This document shows, piece after piece, positions 1 to 7,595 of a DNA stretch of 18,711 bases (position 1 is its first letter; each line of letters starts with the position of its first letter). The position numbers and the translations under genes are program-made. The stretch is from positions 1 through 18,711 of the forward strand of contig JANRBC010000096.1 in assembly GCA_030727685.1 (NCBI GenBank), in the 5' to 3' direction. The notes under the pieces are model-generated. The model was given only the letters and a program-made list of their open reading frames with translations. It made no database searches and was not told the DNA's origin. The stretch comes from Ilumatobacteraceae bacterium (GTDB taxonomy: Bacteria > Actinomycetota > Acidimicrobiia > Acidimicrobiales > Ilumatobacteraceae).

Positions 1-4
1 GTGA

Positions 5-649
5 ACAACTACCTCGCACAGCTGTACACGAAGTTCGTCGGGGGCAGCAGCGACTTTGTTGAAGTCGGGTCAGCGTGTTTTGGTGGCTGGTGGTCCGGGT
101 GTTGTCGAAGCAGTTGAGAGTGTTGGCGCAATCGTTACAGGGCGAACCGATGACAACTCGTCACACGAAGCACAAGAAAATAGCGATACGAATATTGACG
201 CTGTGATTGTCGGCTTTCACAGAACGTTTAACTTTGAGTCGATGCGTCGAGCGTCGGCTGCGGTTCGTGCTGGTGCGACTTTGATTGGTACAAACGATGA
301 TGCGACATACCCGACATCGACAGGTGTGATACCTGGTGGCGGTTCGATCTTGGCGGCAATTGCGACTGCGAGTGGCGTTGCGCCAATCATTGCGGGCAAA
401 CCTTTTGCACCAATGGGCGATTTGGTGCGACGAGCGCTCAACATCAGCGATTTAAGTTCATGTTGGATGGTGGGCGATAGATATTCAACTGACGGTGCGT
501 TTGCAAAAACAATCGGCGCAAAATTCGCACTTGCTTCGTCTGGTGTTGTTGATCGTGTCGGTGCCAATAAATTGCAAAGCGAGCACAAGTTTGAACTTGT
601 TGTTGAAGACTTGATTGATTTAGTAAAGCAACTAGGCATCGCAATTTGA
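5..649 (+). CDS. HAD-superfamily phosphatase (NagD / glycerol-3-phosphate phosphatase type), 5'-incomplete
   Basis: C-terminal two thirds of a NagD-like HAD phosphatase, a cytosolic enzyme that removes phosphate from small substrates. The M. tuberculosis gene at the equivalent place (Rv1692) is a glycerol-3-phosphate phosphatase, so that substrate is plausible but unproven. Seen: the RVLVAGGPGVVEA segment, the cap region, the motif III lysine in AGKPFAPM, and motif IV in MVGDRYSTDGAFAK with its acidic pair. The N-terminal DxDG nucleophile motif and the TNN motif are not in the window. The frame is open back to position 5, where it meets an in-frame TGA (2-4). Conserved sequence (SSSGAAATLL) already precedes the first possible TTG starts at 53/56, so a start there would give a decapitated protein. 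Either the gene continues upstream through a frameshift or sequence error, or it is broken. The stop overlaps the tlyA start (TTGA). Confidence 0.75.
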   Translation, partial: TTTSHSCTRSSSGAAATLLKSGQRVLVAGGPGVVEAVESVGAIVTGRTDDNSSHEAQENSDTNIDAVIVGFHRTFNFESMRRASAAVRAGATLIGTNDDATYPTSTGVIPGGGSILAAIATASGVAPIIAGKPFAPMGDLVRRALNISDLSSCWMVGDRYSTDGAFAKTIGAKFALASSGVVDRVGANKLQSEHKFELVVEDLIDLVKQLGIAI

Positions 650-1410
650 AACGTGTCCGTCTCGACCAAGCATTGGTCGCCAAGAAACTATTTGACTCTG
701 TTGCCGAAGCGCAACTAGCGATTGACGAGCGGAAAATAACGGTTAATGGTTCGATTGCAGTTTCGCACGGTTACATGGTCGCGCCTGGTGACGAGTTGTT
801 GTTGATCGTTGCGCCGAAGTATGTGAGTCGTGGAGGTTTGAAACTTGAAGCCGCGATTCGCGAATTCGCGATTGATCTCGCAGAAAAACGCGTGCTAGAT
901 GTCGGTGCTTCAACTGGTGGGTTCACTGACTGCGCGCTTCAACATGGCGCTCGCCAAGTTGTGGCCCTTGACATTGGCAAAAACCTATTGCACGAGAAGT
1001 TGGCACGTGACCCACGAGTAGTCGTTATCGAAAACACAAATGGGCGCGAGATTAAGAGACTCGTAAAAAAAGGCGGCAAAGTTTTCGGGCCACGATTTGA
1101 TATCGCGACAGTCGACCTCTCGTTTATTTCGGCACGCGAGGTTTTGCCGGCGGTGAAATCCGCACTTAAAGATGACGGCATTTTGGTGCTCTTGGTTAAG
1201 CCCCAGTTTGAAGCCACAAAAGCAGAGTCTGATCGTGGTGCTGGTGTGATTGTTGATTCAGCAGTTCATAAACGAGTTAATGATGAGATGACCGAGTTCG
1301 TACGCCAATTGGGTTGTGAGATTTTGGGAGTGATCGATTCGCCTATCCACGGGCACGACGGCAATCGCGAGTTTCTGATGGTTGCTAAATGCGCCCAAGT
1401 TGCGTCTTGA
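646..1410 (+). CDS. tlyA: TlyA family rRNA (cytidine-2'-O)-methyltransferase
   Basis: Uses S-adenosylmethionine to 2'-O-methylate cytidines in 16S and 23S rRNA; in mycobacteria its loss gives capreomycin resistance. The protein is 254 aa, close to the 268 aa of M. tuberculosis TlyA. An S4 RNA-binding domain fills roughly residues 1-60 (RLDQALVAKKLF at the start), followed by the family linker KYVSRGGLKLE (58-68). The Rossmann methyltransferase domain shows the SAM-binding loop VLDVGASTGGFTD (83-95), DLSFIS (157-162) and LLVKPQFE (182-189). The start is TTG at 646, overlapping the upstream stop as TTGA, which suggests translational coupling. No better start exists without losing the S4 domain. 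The gene sits between the HAD phosphatase and NAD kinase genes, the usual actinobacterial order. Older annotations call the family hemolysin A, but the domains are those of an rRNA methylase. Confidence 0.95.
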   Translation: MKRVRLDQALVAKKLFDSVAEAQLAIDERKITVNGSIAVSHGYMVAPGDELLLIVAPKYVSRGGLKLEAAIREFAIDLAEKRVLDVGASTGGFTDCALQHGARQVVALDIGKNLLHEKLARDPRVVVIENTNGREIKRLVKKGGKVFGPRFDIATVDLSFISAREVLPAVKSALKDDGILVLLVKPQFEATKAESDRGAGVIVDSAVHKRVNDEMTEFVRQLGCEILGVIDSPIHGHDGNREFLMVAKCAQVAS

Positions 1411-1429
1411 AGTTAATAGATTGTTAGTC

Positions 1430-2299
1430 ATGGCTGAATCGTTGAACATCATTTTCGTGGCGCATCACACACGCCCCGAAGTGGTGCCGATTATTCGCGA
1501 GGCAAAAAAGTGGCTAGACAAAAACGGTCATAACTCATGGATGCCAGCTGCCGATGCGGCTGCGCTCGGGTTGAGCGAATTTGGTGCCGATCGCTCGGCG
1601 CAAGATGCAGATTTGTTGGTCAGCCTCGGCGGAGACGGCACGATTTTGCGCTCGGTCGAACTGCTGGGTGGGGCGCCCGTGCCAATTTTGGGTGTGAACA
1701 TGGGGACTCTGGGTTATCTAACCGAAATTGAACCCGAAGAATTGATTGAACGTCTCGAGCAATGGATCAAGCGTGACGACAAGAGTGTGATCGTTCTCGA
1801 CGAGCGAATGATGTTGGCGGTCACTTTGAAATCACAAAATAAGAGCCAGACCTGGCGTGCACTGAACGAAGCGGTTATCGAGCGACAGCAATCTGGACAC
1901 ACTGTGTGGCTTGACGTAACTATCAATCATGAAGTTTTTGCCCGATATTCTGCTGACGGCGTGATCGTTGCAACACCCACCGGGTCTACTGCATATTCGA
2001 TGTCTGCACGCGGTCCGGTTGTTTCTCCACGACATAAAGCGATGCTGCTCACGCCTGTTTCGCCACACATGTTGTTCGACCGCAGTCTTGTGCTCGGCCC
2101 GACCGAGACATTGAGCATGCAAGTTGTGGGCACACGACCAGCCGAGTTGGCAATCGATGGTCGTCATGTCGCCAGCCTCGATCAAGGAGATTTCGTGAGT
2201 TTTGAAGCCGACAGTTGTTCAGCGCACTTTGTTCGCTTCACGCAGCAGCCAAAGTTTCACCAGATCGTTCGCGCAAAATTTGGACTAGGAGACGAATAG
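1430..2299 (+). CDS. nadK: NAD kinase
   Basis: Phosphorylates NAD to NADP using ATP or polyphosphate in the cytosol. The 289-aa protein carries the GGDGT motif (67-71, in VSLGGDGTILR), the NMGTLGYLTE segment (90-99), LNEAV (145-149, a variant of the usual NDV/NEV), and the glycine/serine-rich loop ATPTGSTAYSMSARGP (181-196), then AIDGR (241-245). The frame stays open upstream to 1382 inside tlyA, but the ATG at 1430 lies 19 bases after the tlyA stop and begins just before the first beta strand (LNIIFVAHH), so it is preferred; a TTG at 1421 is the alternative. No strong ribosome binding site is visible. The stop codon shares one base with the recN start, so nadK and recN are probably co-transcribed, as in M. 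tuberculosis (Rv1695-Rv1696). Confidence 0.95.
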   Translation: MAESLNIIFVAHHTRPEVVPIIREAKKWLDKNGHNSWMPAADAAALGLSEFGADRSAQDADLLVSLGGDGTILRSVELLGGAPVPILGVNMGTLGYLTEIEPEELIERLEQWIKRDDKSVIVLDERMMLAVTLKSQNKSQTWRALNEAVIERQQSGHTVWLDVTINHEVFARYSADGVIVATPTGSTAYSMSARGPVVSPRHKAMLLTPVSPHMLFDRSLVLGPTETLSMQVVGTRPAELAIDGRHVASLDQGDFVSFEADSCSAHFVRFTQQPKFHQIVRAKFGLGDE

Positions 2300-3888
2300 T
2301 GCTCAGCGAGTTGCGCATCGAAAATTTAGGCGTAATCGAAAAACTTGAAATTGTCTTGACTGGTGGTCTCACCGCGTTGACGGGCGAGACGGGTGCTGGT
2401 AAAACCATGTTGGTTGAGGCAATCAGTTTGCTCGTAGGTGGTCGTGCTGATGCGAGCATCATTCGACCCGGTGCGAGCGAGGCGCGTGTAGAGGGTCGGT
2501 TTATTGACAAAGACGTTGAAGTTGTGTTGGCTCGAGTTATTCCGCTTGATGGTCGGTCGCGCGCCTATGTAAATGGTCGGTTGGCTACGGTCGGCAATTT
2601 GGCCGAACACGGCGTATCGCTTGTAGATCTGCATGGTCAACACGCTCATCAAAGTTTGCTTGGTCAAAGCGCTCAACGTGCGGCACTTGATGCGTTTGCA
2701 GGTGTAGATCTAACCGAACTGCGCGCAGCAAGGGCTCGGCTCACTGAGATTGATGCGAACATGGCGGCAATTGGTGGCGATGAACGAGCGAGGGCTCGCG
2801 AAATCGATTTGCTGTCTTTTCAAGTCGAAGAAATTGGCAATGCTGGTTTGAGTGATGCCAACGAAGATGAAACCCTCGAGCGAGAAGAAGACTTGTTGGC
2901 AGACGCCGTCGCGCATCGCGAAGCGCTTTGGCAAGCAGTTGCGGCGATTACTGATGATGGTGGTTCTGGTGATGGTTTGGCTAAGGCAATATCAGCCCTT
3001 GGGCATCGCGATGCACTCGGCGAACTGGCCTCGCGGTTGAGATTATTGCAACAAGAGCTCACTGATGTTGCTAGCGATCTGCGTGCAAAGGCCGAGGCGA
3101 CCGAAGAAGACCCCGAGCGACTTGAAGAGATTCGCAAGCGGCGACAGCTGTTGGTCGATTTGCGACGTAAATATGGCGAGACGCTGGCTGATGTCATTAG
3201 GTACGGCCAAGAGGTTGGCGAACGACTTAGTGATCTGCAGAGTTTCGAACAGCGAGCAATCGAACTTGAAGCGCAACGTGAAAAGGCGCTAGCAGAATTG
3301 GCGAAAGCCGAAAAAGCAGTTGGCGCCAAGCGGCGAGCGGCAGCCCCAAAACTTGCAGCTGCTGTCGAAGCACATCTAAAAACTCTGGCGATGAACAATG
3401 CTTCGCTCGCAATAACCGTCGGCGATGACCCTGGTGATGAAGTCGTAGTTCTGTTATCCGCAAATCCTGGTTCGCCGTTGCTGCCGTTGACAAAAGTTGC
3501 GTCCGGCGGTGAACTTGCACGCACAATGCTCGCACTGAGACTCGTTCTAACCCAGGCCCCCGGCACACTGGTGTTTGACGAGGTCGATGCAGGCATCGGG
3601 GGTACGGCTGCTGTCGCGGTGGCAAAATCGCTGGCAGATTTGGGGCAGCGCCATCAGGTTTTGGTTGTTACTCATTTGGCTCAAGTCGCCGCGGCGGCTC
3701 AGACTCAGATAAATGTGACCAAAGCAGTGCGGGCAAAACAGACTTTTGCCACGGCATCGATGCTTTCAGGCGAAGACCGAGTTGCTGAAATTGCACGAAT
3801 GCTCTCGGGAGGGGTCGCTCAAGAGTCGGCGACCGAGCATGCCAGAGATTTGCTTTCGGCATCAGGCGCCAAGAAACGACGCCCCTGA
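2299..3888 (+). CDS. recN: DNA repair protein RecN
   Basis: SMC-like ATPase that acts at DNA double-strand breaks during recombinational repair. The 529-aa product begins with the ABC head half MLSELRIENLGVIEKLEI, then Walker A GETGAGKT (29-36) and LVDLHGQHAHQSLL. A long Glu/Arg/Ala-rich coiled-coil region in the middle contains many ARA and EAEK-type heptads. The second head half has the signature ASGGELARTMLALRL (from 401), Walker B LVFDEVDAGIGG (Asp427-Glu428) and VVTHLAQVA. The GTG start at 2299 overlaps the nadK stop by one base; the frame extends further upstream into nadK, but those residues do not fit the family N-terminus. Length and motif order match ordinary RecN (550-590 aa). I see no clear actinobacterial LexA box just upstream, so any SOS control would act from the operon's own promoter outside this stretch. 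Confidence 0.95.
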   Translation: MLSELRIENLGVIEKLEIVLTGGLTALTGETGAGKTMLVEAISLLVGGRADASIIRPGASEARVEGRFIDKDVEVVLARVIPLDGRSRAYVNGRLATVGNLAEHGVSLVDLHGQHAHQSLLGQSAQRAALDAFAGVDLTELRAARARLTEIDANMAAIGGDERARAREIDLLSFQVEEIGNAGLSDANEDETLEREEDLLADAVAHREALWQAVAAITDDGGSGDGLAKAISALGHRDALGELASRLRLLQQELTDVASDLRAKAEATEEDPERLEEIRKRRQLLVDLRRKYGETLADVIRYGQEVGERLSDLQSFEQRAIELEAQREKALAELAKAEKAVGAKRRAAAPKLAAAVEAHLKTLAMNNASLAITVGDDPGDEVVVLLSANPGSPLLPLTKVASGGELARTMLALRLVLTQAPGTLVFDEVDAGIGGTAAVAVAKSLADLGQRHQVLVVTHLAQVAAAAQTQINVTKAVRAKQTFATASMLSGEDRVAEIARMLSGGVAQESATEHARDLLSASGAKKRRP

Positions 3889-3900
3889 GTTTTCGGATAT

Positions 3901-3958
3901 GCTTATCTTCCGTCACAGTCACTGTGGAGAATCCACACTTAGTTAACAAAGACGGGAG
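3901..3958 (+). promoter_or_regulatory. Leader region of pyrG: two overlapping dyads and a ribosome binding site
   Basis: The 76-base gap between recN and pyrG contains a 13-base perfect palindrome CACAGTCACTGTG (3914-3926) that overlaps a second hairpin, TGTGGA-GAA-TCCACA (3923-3937). The two share bases 3923-3926 and cannot both form. A GGGAG ribosome binding site (3954-3958) lies 6 bases before the GTG start. A weak AT-rich hexamer (TATGCT or TATCTT near 3900-3909) could be a -10 element, but no convincing -35 is visible. The dyads are directly seen; a role in pyrG control is inference. No T-run follows either hairpin, so neither looks like an intrinsic terminator. Confidence 0.4.
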
Positions 3959-3964
3959 CCCGAA

Positions 3965-5620
3965 GTGCCAAAGCACGTATTCGTAACGGGCGGAGTCGCC
4001 AGCGGTCTTGGCAAAGGTCTGACTGCAAGTTCACTTGGTCGTCTCTTGAAAATGCGCGGACTACGCGTGACGATGCAAAAACTTGATCCGTACATCAACG
4101 TTGACCCGGGCACGATGAACCCATTCGAGCACGGTGAAGTTTTTGTTACTGACGATGGCGGTGAAACCGATCTTGACTTGGGCCACTATGAGCGATTTAT
4201 TGATGAGCCCCTGACTCGCGCATCAAATGCAACAACTGGTTCGATTTATCAAGCAGTTTTGGCAGCCGAGCGACGTGGTGATTACCTCGGTCGCACGGTT
4301 CAGGTGATTCCGCACGTCACTGACGAGATTAAACGTCGCATTCGTCGACTGGTAAACGATGAAGTTGATGTTGTGATCACCGAAGTGGGTGGCACCGTTG
4401 GCGACATTGAGATCTTGCCGTTTCTTGAAGCAATTCGCCAGTTTCGCAACGAGGTCGGCCGCGACAATGTTTGTTATGTGCATGTCACTTTGGTGCCGTT
4501 TATCGGACCGAGCGGTGAGCAAAAATCGAAACCGACTCAGCACAGCGTCACCGAGTTGCGTAGTCGTGGTATTCAACCCGATGTAATCGTCTGTCGAAGT
4601 GATGAGCCACTAAGTGACGCGCTCAAGCGCAAAATTTCTAATCAGTGTGACGTCGACAACCGCGCAGTCATCAATGCAGTTGACGTCAAAAATATTTATG
4701 AACTGCCGTTGATTTTTCATGATGAAGGCTTTGACACTGTTATCTGTGACGTGCTGCGAATTGATGCGCCAATTGACTTGTCGCATTGGCGCCAACTCGT
4801 TGCACGCATCGAAGCCTCGGTTTCGCCGGTTCGCATCGGTCTGATCGGCAAATACGTCGATCTTCATGATGCATATCTTTCGGTAATAGAAAGTTTGAAA
4901 CACGCGGGGTTTCATCATGGTGCGCAGATTGAAGTTGTCTGGATACAGGCTGAAGATGTTGAGGGTTTGCTTGCTGACGAAGCAATTGGTTCGCTTGATG
5001 GCATCGTGATACCTGGTGGTTTTGGTCCACGCGGTATCGAAGGCAAAATTCGCGCCGCCGAATATGCACGAGAAAATCAGGTGCCTTGTCTTGGTTTGTG
5101 TTTGGGCATGCAAGTTATGACAGTCGAGTTTGCGCGCAATGTGATCGGGCTCAAAGATGCCAACTCGACCGAATTCAATGCCGCGACACCGCACCCAGTT
5201 ATCGACTTAATGAACGACCAACGCGAAGTCACTGACAAGGGCGGCACGATGCGGCTCGGTGCGTATTATGCAGTTTTGACGCCAGATACGAAAGTTGGCA
5301 ACGCATACGGCGAGCCAGTTGTAAGTGAGCGTCATCGTCACCGCTATGAGTTCAACTCAAATTACCGGGCACGAATTGAAGAAGCCGGTTTGTTGTGCAG
5401 CGGTACGTCGCCAGACAAACGACTTGTTGAATTTGTTGAACTCGAGAATCACCCGTTCTGGATTGGTACTCAAGCACACCCAGAATTCAAGAGTCGACCA
5501 GATCGACCACATCCGTTATTTCGCGAATTGATTGCTGCGGCGTTGAAATATCGCACCACACGTCTTTCTCAGTTGCCGATTGAAGTTGCCGATAGTTCGA
5601 CGAAATCAGTCGCACGATAA
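3965..5620 (+). CDS. pyrG: CTP synthase (glutamine-hydrolysing)
   Basis: Makes CTP from UTP, ATP and glutamine, the last step of pyrimidine nucleotide synthesis. The 551-aa protein has the usual two domains. The N-terminal amidoligase domain shows the P-loop GGVASGLGKGLTASS (9-23), QKLDPYINVDPGTMNP and the GHYERF segment. The C-terminal class I glutamine amidotransferase domain shows IVIPGGFGPRG, the nucleophile elbow LGLCLGMQ with Cys379, and the catalytic His505-Pro-Glu507. These positions agree with the E. coli enzyme. The GTG start at 3965 has a GGGAG site 6 bases upstream and immediately precedes PKHVFVTGG, as expected. It follows recN after a 76-base gap without the SteA and MctB genes found there in mycobacteria, and precedes the Nudix gene by 22 bases. 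Confidence 0.98.
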   Translation: MPKHVFVTGGVASGLGKGLTASSLGRLLKMRGLRVTMQKLDPYINVDPGTMNPFEHGEVFVTDDGGETDLDLGHYERFIDEPLTRASNATTGSIYQAVLAAERRGDYLGRTVQVIPHVTDEIKRRIRRLVNDEVDVVITEVGGTVGDIEILPFLEAIRQFRNEVGRDNVCYVHVTLVPFIGPSGEQKSKPTQHSVTELRSRGIQPDVIVCRSDEPLSDALKRKISNQCDVDNRAVINAVDVKNIYELPLIFHDEGFDTVICDVLRIDAPIDLSHWRQLVARIEASVSPVRIGLIGKYVDLHDAYLSVIESLKHAGFHHGAQIEVVWIQAEDVEGLLADEAIGSLDGIVIPGGFGPRGIEGKIRAAEYARENQVPCLGLCLGMQVMTVEFARNVIGLKDANSTEFNAATPHPVIDLMNDQREVTDKGGTMRLGAYYAVLTPDTKVGNAYGEPVVSERHRHRYEFNSNYRARIEEAGLLCSGTSPDKRLVEFVELENHPFWIGTQAHPEFKSRPDRPHPLFRELIAAALKYRTTRLSQLPIEVADSSTKSVAR

Positions 5621-5642
5621 TTGACGTCGGGGGTGTGTCGTC

Positions 5643-6203
5643 GTGACGGCAGACTTTAAATTAGTTAAACAAAAAATCGTGCATAAATGGGCCGCTTGGT
5701 CGTTGGTGCAAGCCGATTTTTCTGACCCTTTAGGCGAAAAGTTCGTTCGCACCTATGTAGATTCGCCCGGTGCTGTTGGTGTTGTAGCGCTCGTTGGCGA
5801 TGTTGGTGCAAGAAGAGTGTTGTTGGTGCGCCAATATCGGCCACCACTTGATGTCAAAACACTAGAAATACCGGCAGGCATGCGCGATCAAGAAGGCGAA
5901 GATCCCCAGATTACGGCGCAACGTGAACTTGAAGAAGAGGCGGGCTTTCAGGCTGGCCAGATGATCAAACTTGGCAGTCATGAATCGGCGCCTGGCATCA
6001 GCAATTCTAAGGTTCATTTATTCTTGGCTGTTGATTTGCGACAGACGAATGTCGATCGGCATGGGCCAGAAGAGCAGTTCATGACGATTGAAACACCGCT
6101 GTTTACAGACGCTCTCGAGATGATTAAAAACGGCGAGATCTCAGATGGCAAAACGGTGATCGGGCTTTTGTTAGTGGCACAGAGTTTCAGCCAGTTTCTT
6201 TGA
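5643..6203 (+). CDS. Nudix hydrolase, probable ADP-ribose pyrophosphatase
   Basis: Likely hydrolyses ADP-ribose to AMP and ribose 5-phosphate; the gene after pyrG in M. tuberculosis (Rv1700) encodes such an enzyme. The 186-aa protein carries the substrate-side segment RQYRPPL (64-70) and IPAG (76-79). The Nudix box starts at Gly79 and contains RELEEEAGF (94-102), whose glutamates bind Mg2+. The box has six rather than five residues between the first Gly and the first Glu, a spacing often seen in actinobacterial ADP-ribose pyrophosphatases. SAPGISN (116-122) is the typical following loop. The GTG start at 5643 has a GGGGG run (5629-5633) nine bases upstream. Only 22 bases separate it from pyrG and 15 from xerD, so it is probably in the same transcript. 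The exact substrate remains inferred. Confidence 0.88.
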   Translation: MTADFKLVKQKIVHKWAAWSLVQADFSDPLGEKFVRTYVDSPGAVGVVALVGDVGARRVLLVRQYRPPLDVKTLEIPAGMRDQEGEDPQITAQRELEEEAGFQAGQMIKLGSHESAPGISNSKVHLFLAVDLRQTNVDRHGPEEQFMTIETPLFTDALEMIKNGEISDGKTVIGLLLVAQSFSQFL

Positions 6204-6218
6204 GCGAGCGGTTGTGTG

Positions 6219-7133
6219 ATGGCTGTTGACCCGATCGAGACTTTTATGACATGGATGCGTGTCGAGCAAGGTCGCTCGGTGAATACATTGATGGCGTATC
6301 GGCGAGACATCGATGGTTTCGTCGAATGGCTCAAGACTCAGAAAGCCAGCGTGATGAACGCGACCTCACAACATCTCGAAAAATTCGTGGCTCATCTACG
6401 TTCGGCAGGTAGAGCGCCTAAATCAGTGGCCCGACAGTTTGCCGCGGTGCGGATGTTCTACCGATACTTGGCCCAAGAAGGCATCCGCAACGACAACCCG
6501 GCTGTTCTAGTTGATGGTGTCAAAGTGCCAAGCAGCTTGCCGAAAGGAATATCTGAAGATGAAGTTGCGCTGCTACTTAGTGCGGTGCGCGGGGTTGATT
6601 CGTTTGCTCGCCGTGATCGGGCGATTCTTGAATTTCTTTATGCCACTGGCGCACGTGTAGCCGAGGTTTGCACACTGTCGATGAGCGACATCGATATGGA
6701 AGATTCTCTGGTGCGTCTGTTTGGTAAAGGTTCAAAAGAACGGATTGTTCCGTTCGGTCGACCATGTCGTGACGCGCTGATTGACTATTTCGATCTAGGT
6801 GGCCGCCCGGCACTTGTGCCCGAGTCTTGGTCAAGTCGCGAAGATAGCGACGCTGTGTTTTTAGGGGTGCATGGTACGAGACTTTCGCGTCAAGCGGTTT
6901 TTAACATCGTCAAAAAATATGCTGCATTGGCAAAGATCAAAGAAATTTCGCCACACTCGCTGCGGCATTCGTGCGCGACGCACATGTTGGTGCATGGCGC
7001 TGACTTGCGCGTTGTCCAAGAATTGCTCGGTCACGCGTCGGTGAGTACAACACAGATCTATACACGCGTCGATAACGAAGTTTTATACGAAATGTATCGA
7101 GAGGCTCATCCTCGAGCGCGGGCAGTGCGATGA
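6219..7133 (+). CDS. xerD: Tyrosine recombinase XerD
   Basis: Site-specific recombinase that resolves chromosome dimers at dif together with XerC. The 304-aa protein has an N-terminal core-binding SAM-like domain (about 1-95) and a C-terminal catalytic domain with every expected residue: Arg146 (ATGARVAEV), Lys170 (FGKGSKERIVPFG), His246 and Arg249 (PHSLRHS), His272 (LLGHASVSTTQ) and the nucleophile Tyr281 (IYTRV). These positions lie within about two residues of those in E. coli XerD. GTG (6216) and ATG (6219) are adjacent; ATG is preferred. Its place after pyrG and the Nudix gene and before scpA/scpB is the standard actinobacterial location of the housekeeping recombinase, which argues against an integrase of a mobile element. 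The stop overlaps the next gene as ATGA. XerC is the alternative name, less likely from context. Confidence 0.93.
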   Translation: MAVDPIETFMTWMRVEQGRSVNTLMAYRRDIDGFVEWLKTQKASVMNATSQHLEKFVAHLRSAGRAPKSVARQFAAVRMFYRYLAQEGIRNDNPAVLVDGVKVPSSLPKGISEDEVALLLSAVRGVDSFARRDRAILEFLYATGARVAEVCTLSMSDIDMEDSLVRLFGKGSKERIVPFGRPCRDALIDYFDLGGRPALVPESWSSREDSDAVFLGVHGTRLSRQAVFNIVKKYAALAKIKEISPHSLRHSCATHMLVHGADLRVVQELLGHASVSTTQIYTRVDNEVLYEMYREAHPRARAVR

Positions 7134-7594
7134 CAAAAGTTGCGCATCTCGTGAAACGTTTTGTTATTTCGCTTGACCGCCGAGATCTTTCAGAATTCGA
7201 CATTGATTCGGCACGTGCCGTGCTGGCGCCTCGCGAATTTGAACTTTGGTCTCAAATGTCGCTGCCTGACAAAAAGCACAGCCTCACCGTGCATAGGCGT
7301 TTTTTAGATTTGATGCCGAACGCCGAAATTGCTGCTGTACGGGCTTCGATGCTTCATGATGTTGGTAAAACAAAATCGAATCTGGGGGTTTTGTCGCGTG
7401 TGATTGCAACAATTCTTGGCAGCAGAGGAGAGCGCTTTTCGCAATATCACGATCATGAAGCCATTGGCGCCCAAATGCTGCGCGAAATCGGCAGCGAAGA
7501 AACTACTTGTCGACTTGTTGCACGGTCAATCAGCGATGACGACAACAGTTTGGCAAAATATATTGTGGCACTTCAAAGTGCCGATGATATTTAA
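7130..7594 (+). CDS. HD-domain protein of unknown substrate
   Basis: A 154-aa protein with features of the HD metal-dependent phosphohydrolase superfamily. His50 and His55 (KHSLTVHRRF) precede MLHDVGKTK with the His76-Asp77 pair, a DHEAIGAQML helix follows (from 108), and a late Asp lies in LQSADDI near the C-terminus. The order H...HD...H...D fits the superfamily. I cannot name the substrate; relatives act on nucleotides, cyclic dinucleotides or alarmones, but the RelA/SpoT catalytic region is not recognisable and the protein is short. The ATG overlaps the xerD stop (ATGA), so the two are probably translationally coupled. It converges with trpS across a single base. In M. tuberculosis a ParA gene lies between xerD and scpA; no ParA is present here. 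Family-level call fairly sure, function unknown. Confidence 0.75.
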   Translation: MTKVAHLVKRFVISLDRRDLSEFDIDSARAVLAPREFELWSQMSLPDKKHSLTVHRRFLDLMPNAEIAAVRASMLHDVGKTKSNLGVLSRVIATILGSRGERFSQYHDHEAIGAQMLREIGSEETTCRLVARSISDDDNSLAKYIVALQSADDI

Positions 7595-7595
7595 A

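Noticed and set aside
2215..2298. N-terminal extension of recN into the end of nadK
   Set aside because: RecN similarity starts at the GTG at 2299, which overlaps the nadK stop; the extra residues are the nadK sequence read in another frame.
2820..3596. 258-codon open frame on the minus strand opposite recN
   Set aside because: Extremely Ser/Ala/Arg-rich, no domain pattern, fully inside the recN coding region; a codon-bias shadow.
3889..3964. Bacillus-type pyrG attenuation by G addition at the transcript start
   Set aside because: No terminator with a T-run and no GGGC-type initiation site matched to a hairpin were seen; the dyads are of another kind.
4000..4020. Gly in place of Ser in the CTP synthase P-loop (SGLGKG against SSLGKG)
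   Set aside because: The same Gly occurs in eukaryotic CTP synthases, so it is a tolerated variation and not a defect.
4610..5194. 194-codon open frame on the minus strand opposite pyrG
   Set aside because: No recognisable motif and fully inside pyrG, whose catalytic residues are intact.
6219..7133. Tyrosine recombinase as the integrase of a mobile element
   Set aside because: Position, length and residues match housekeeping XerD, and no attachment repeats, excisionase or phage genes are near.
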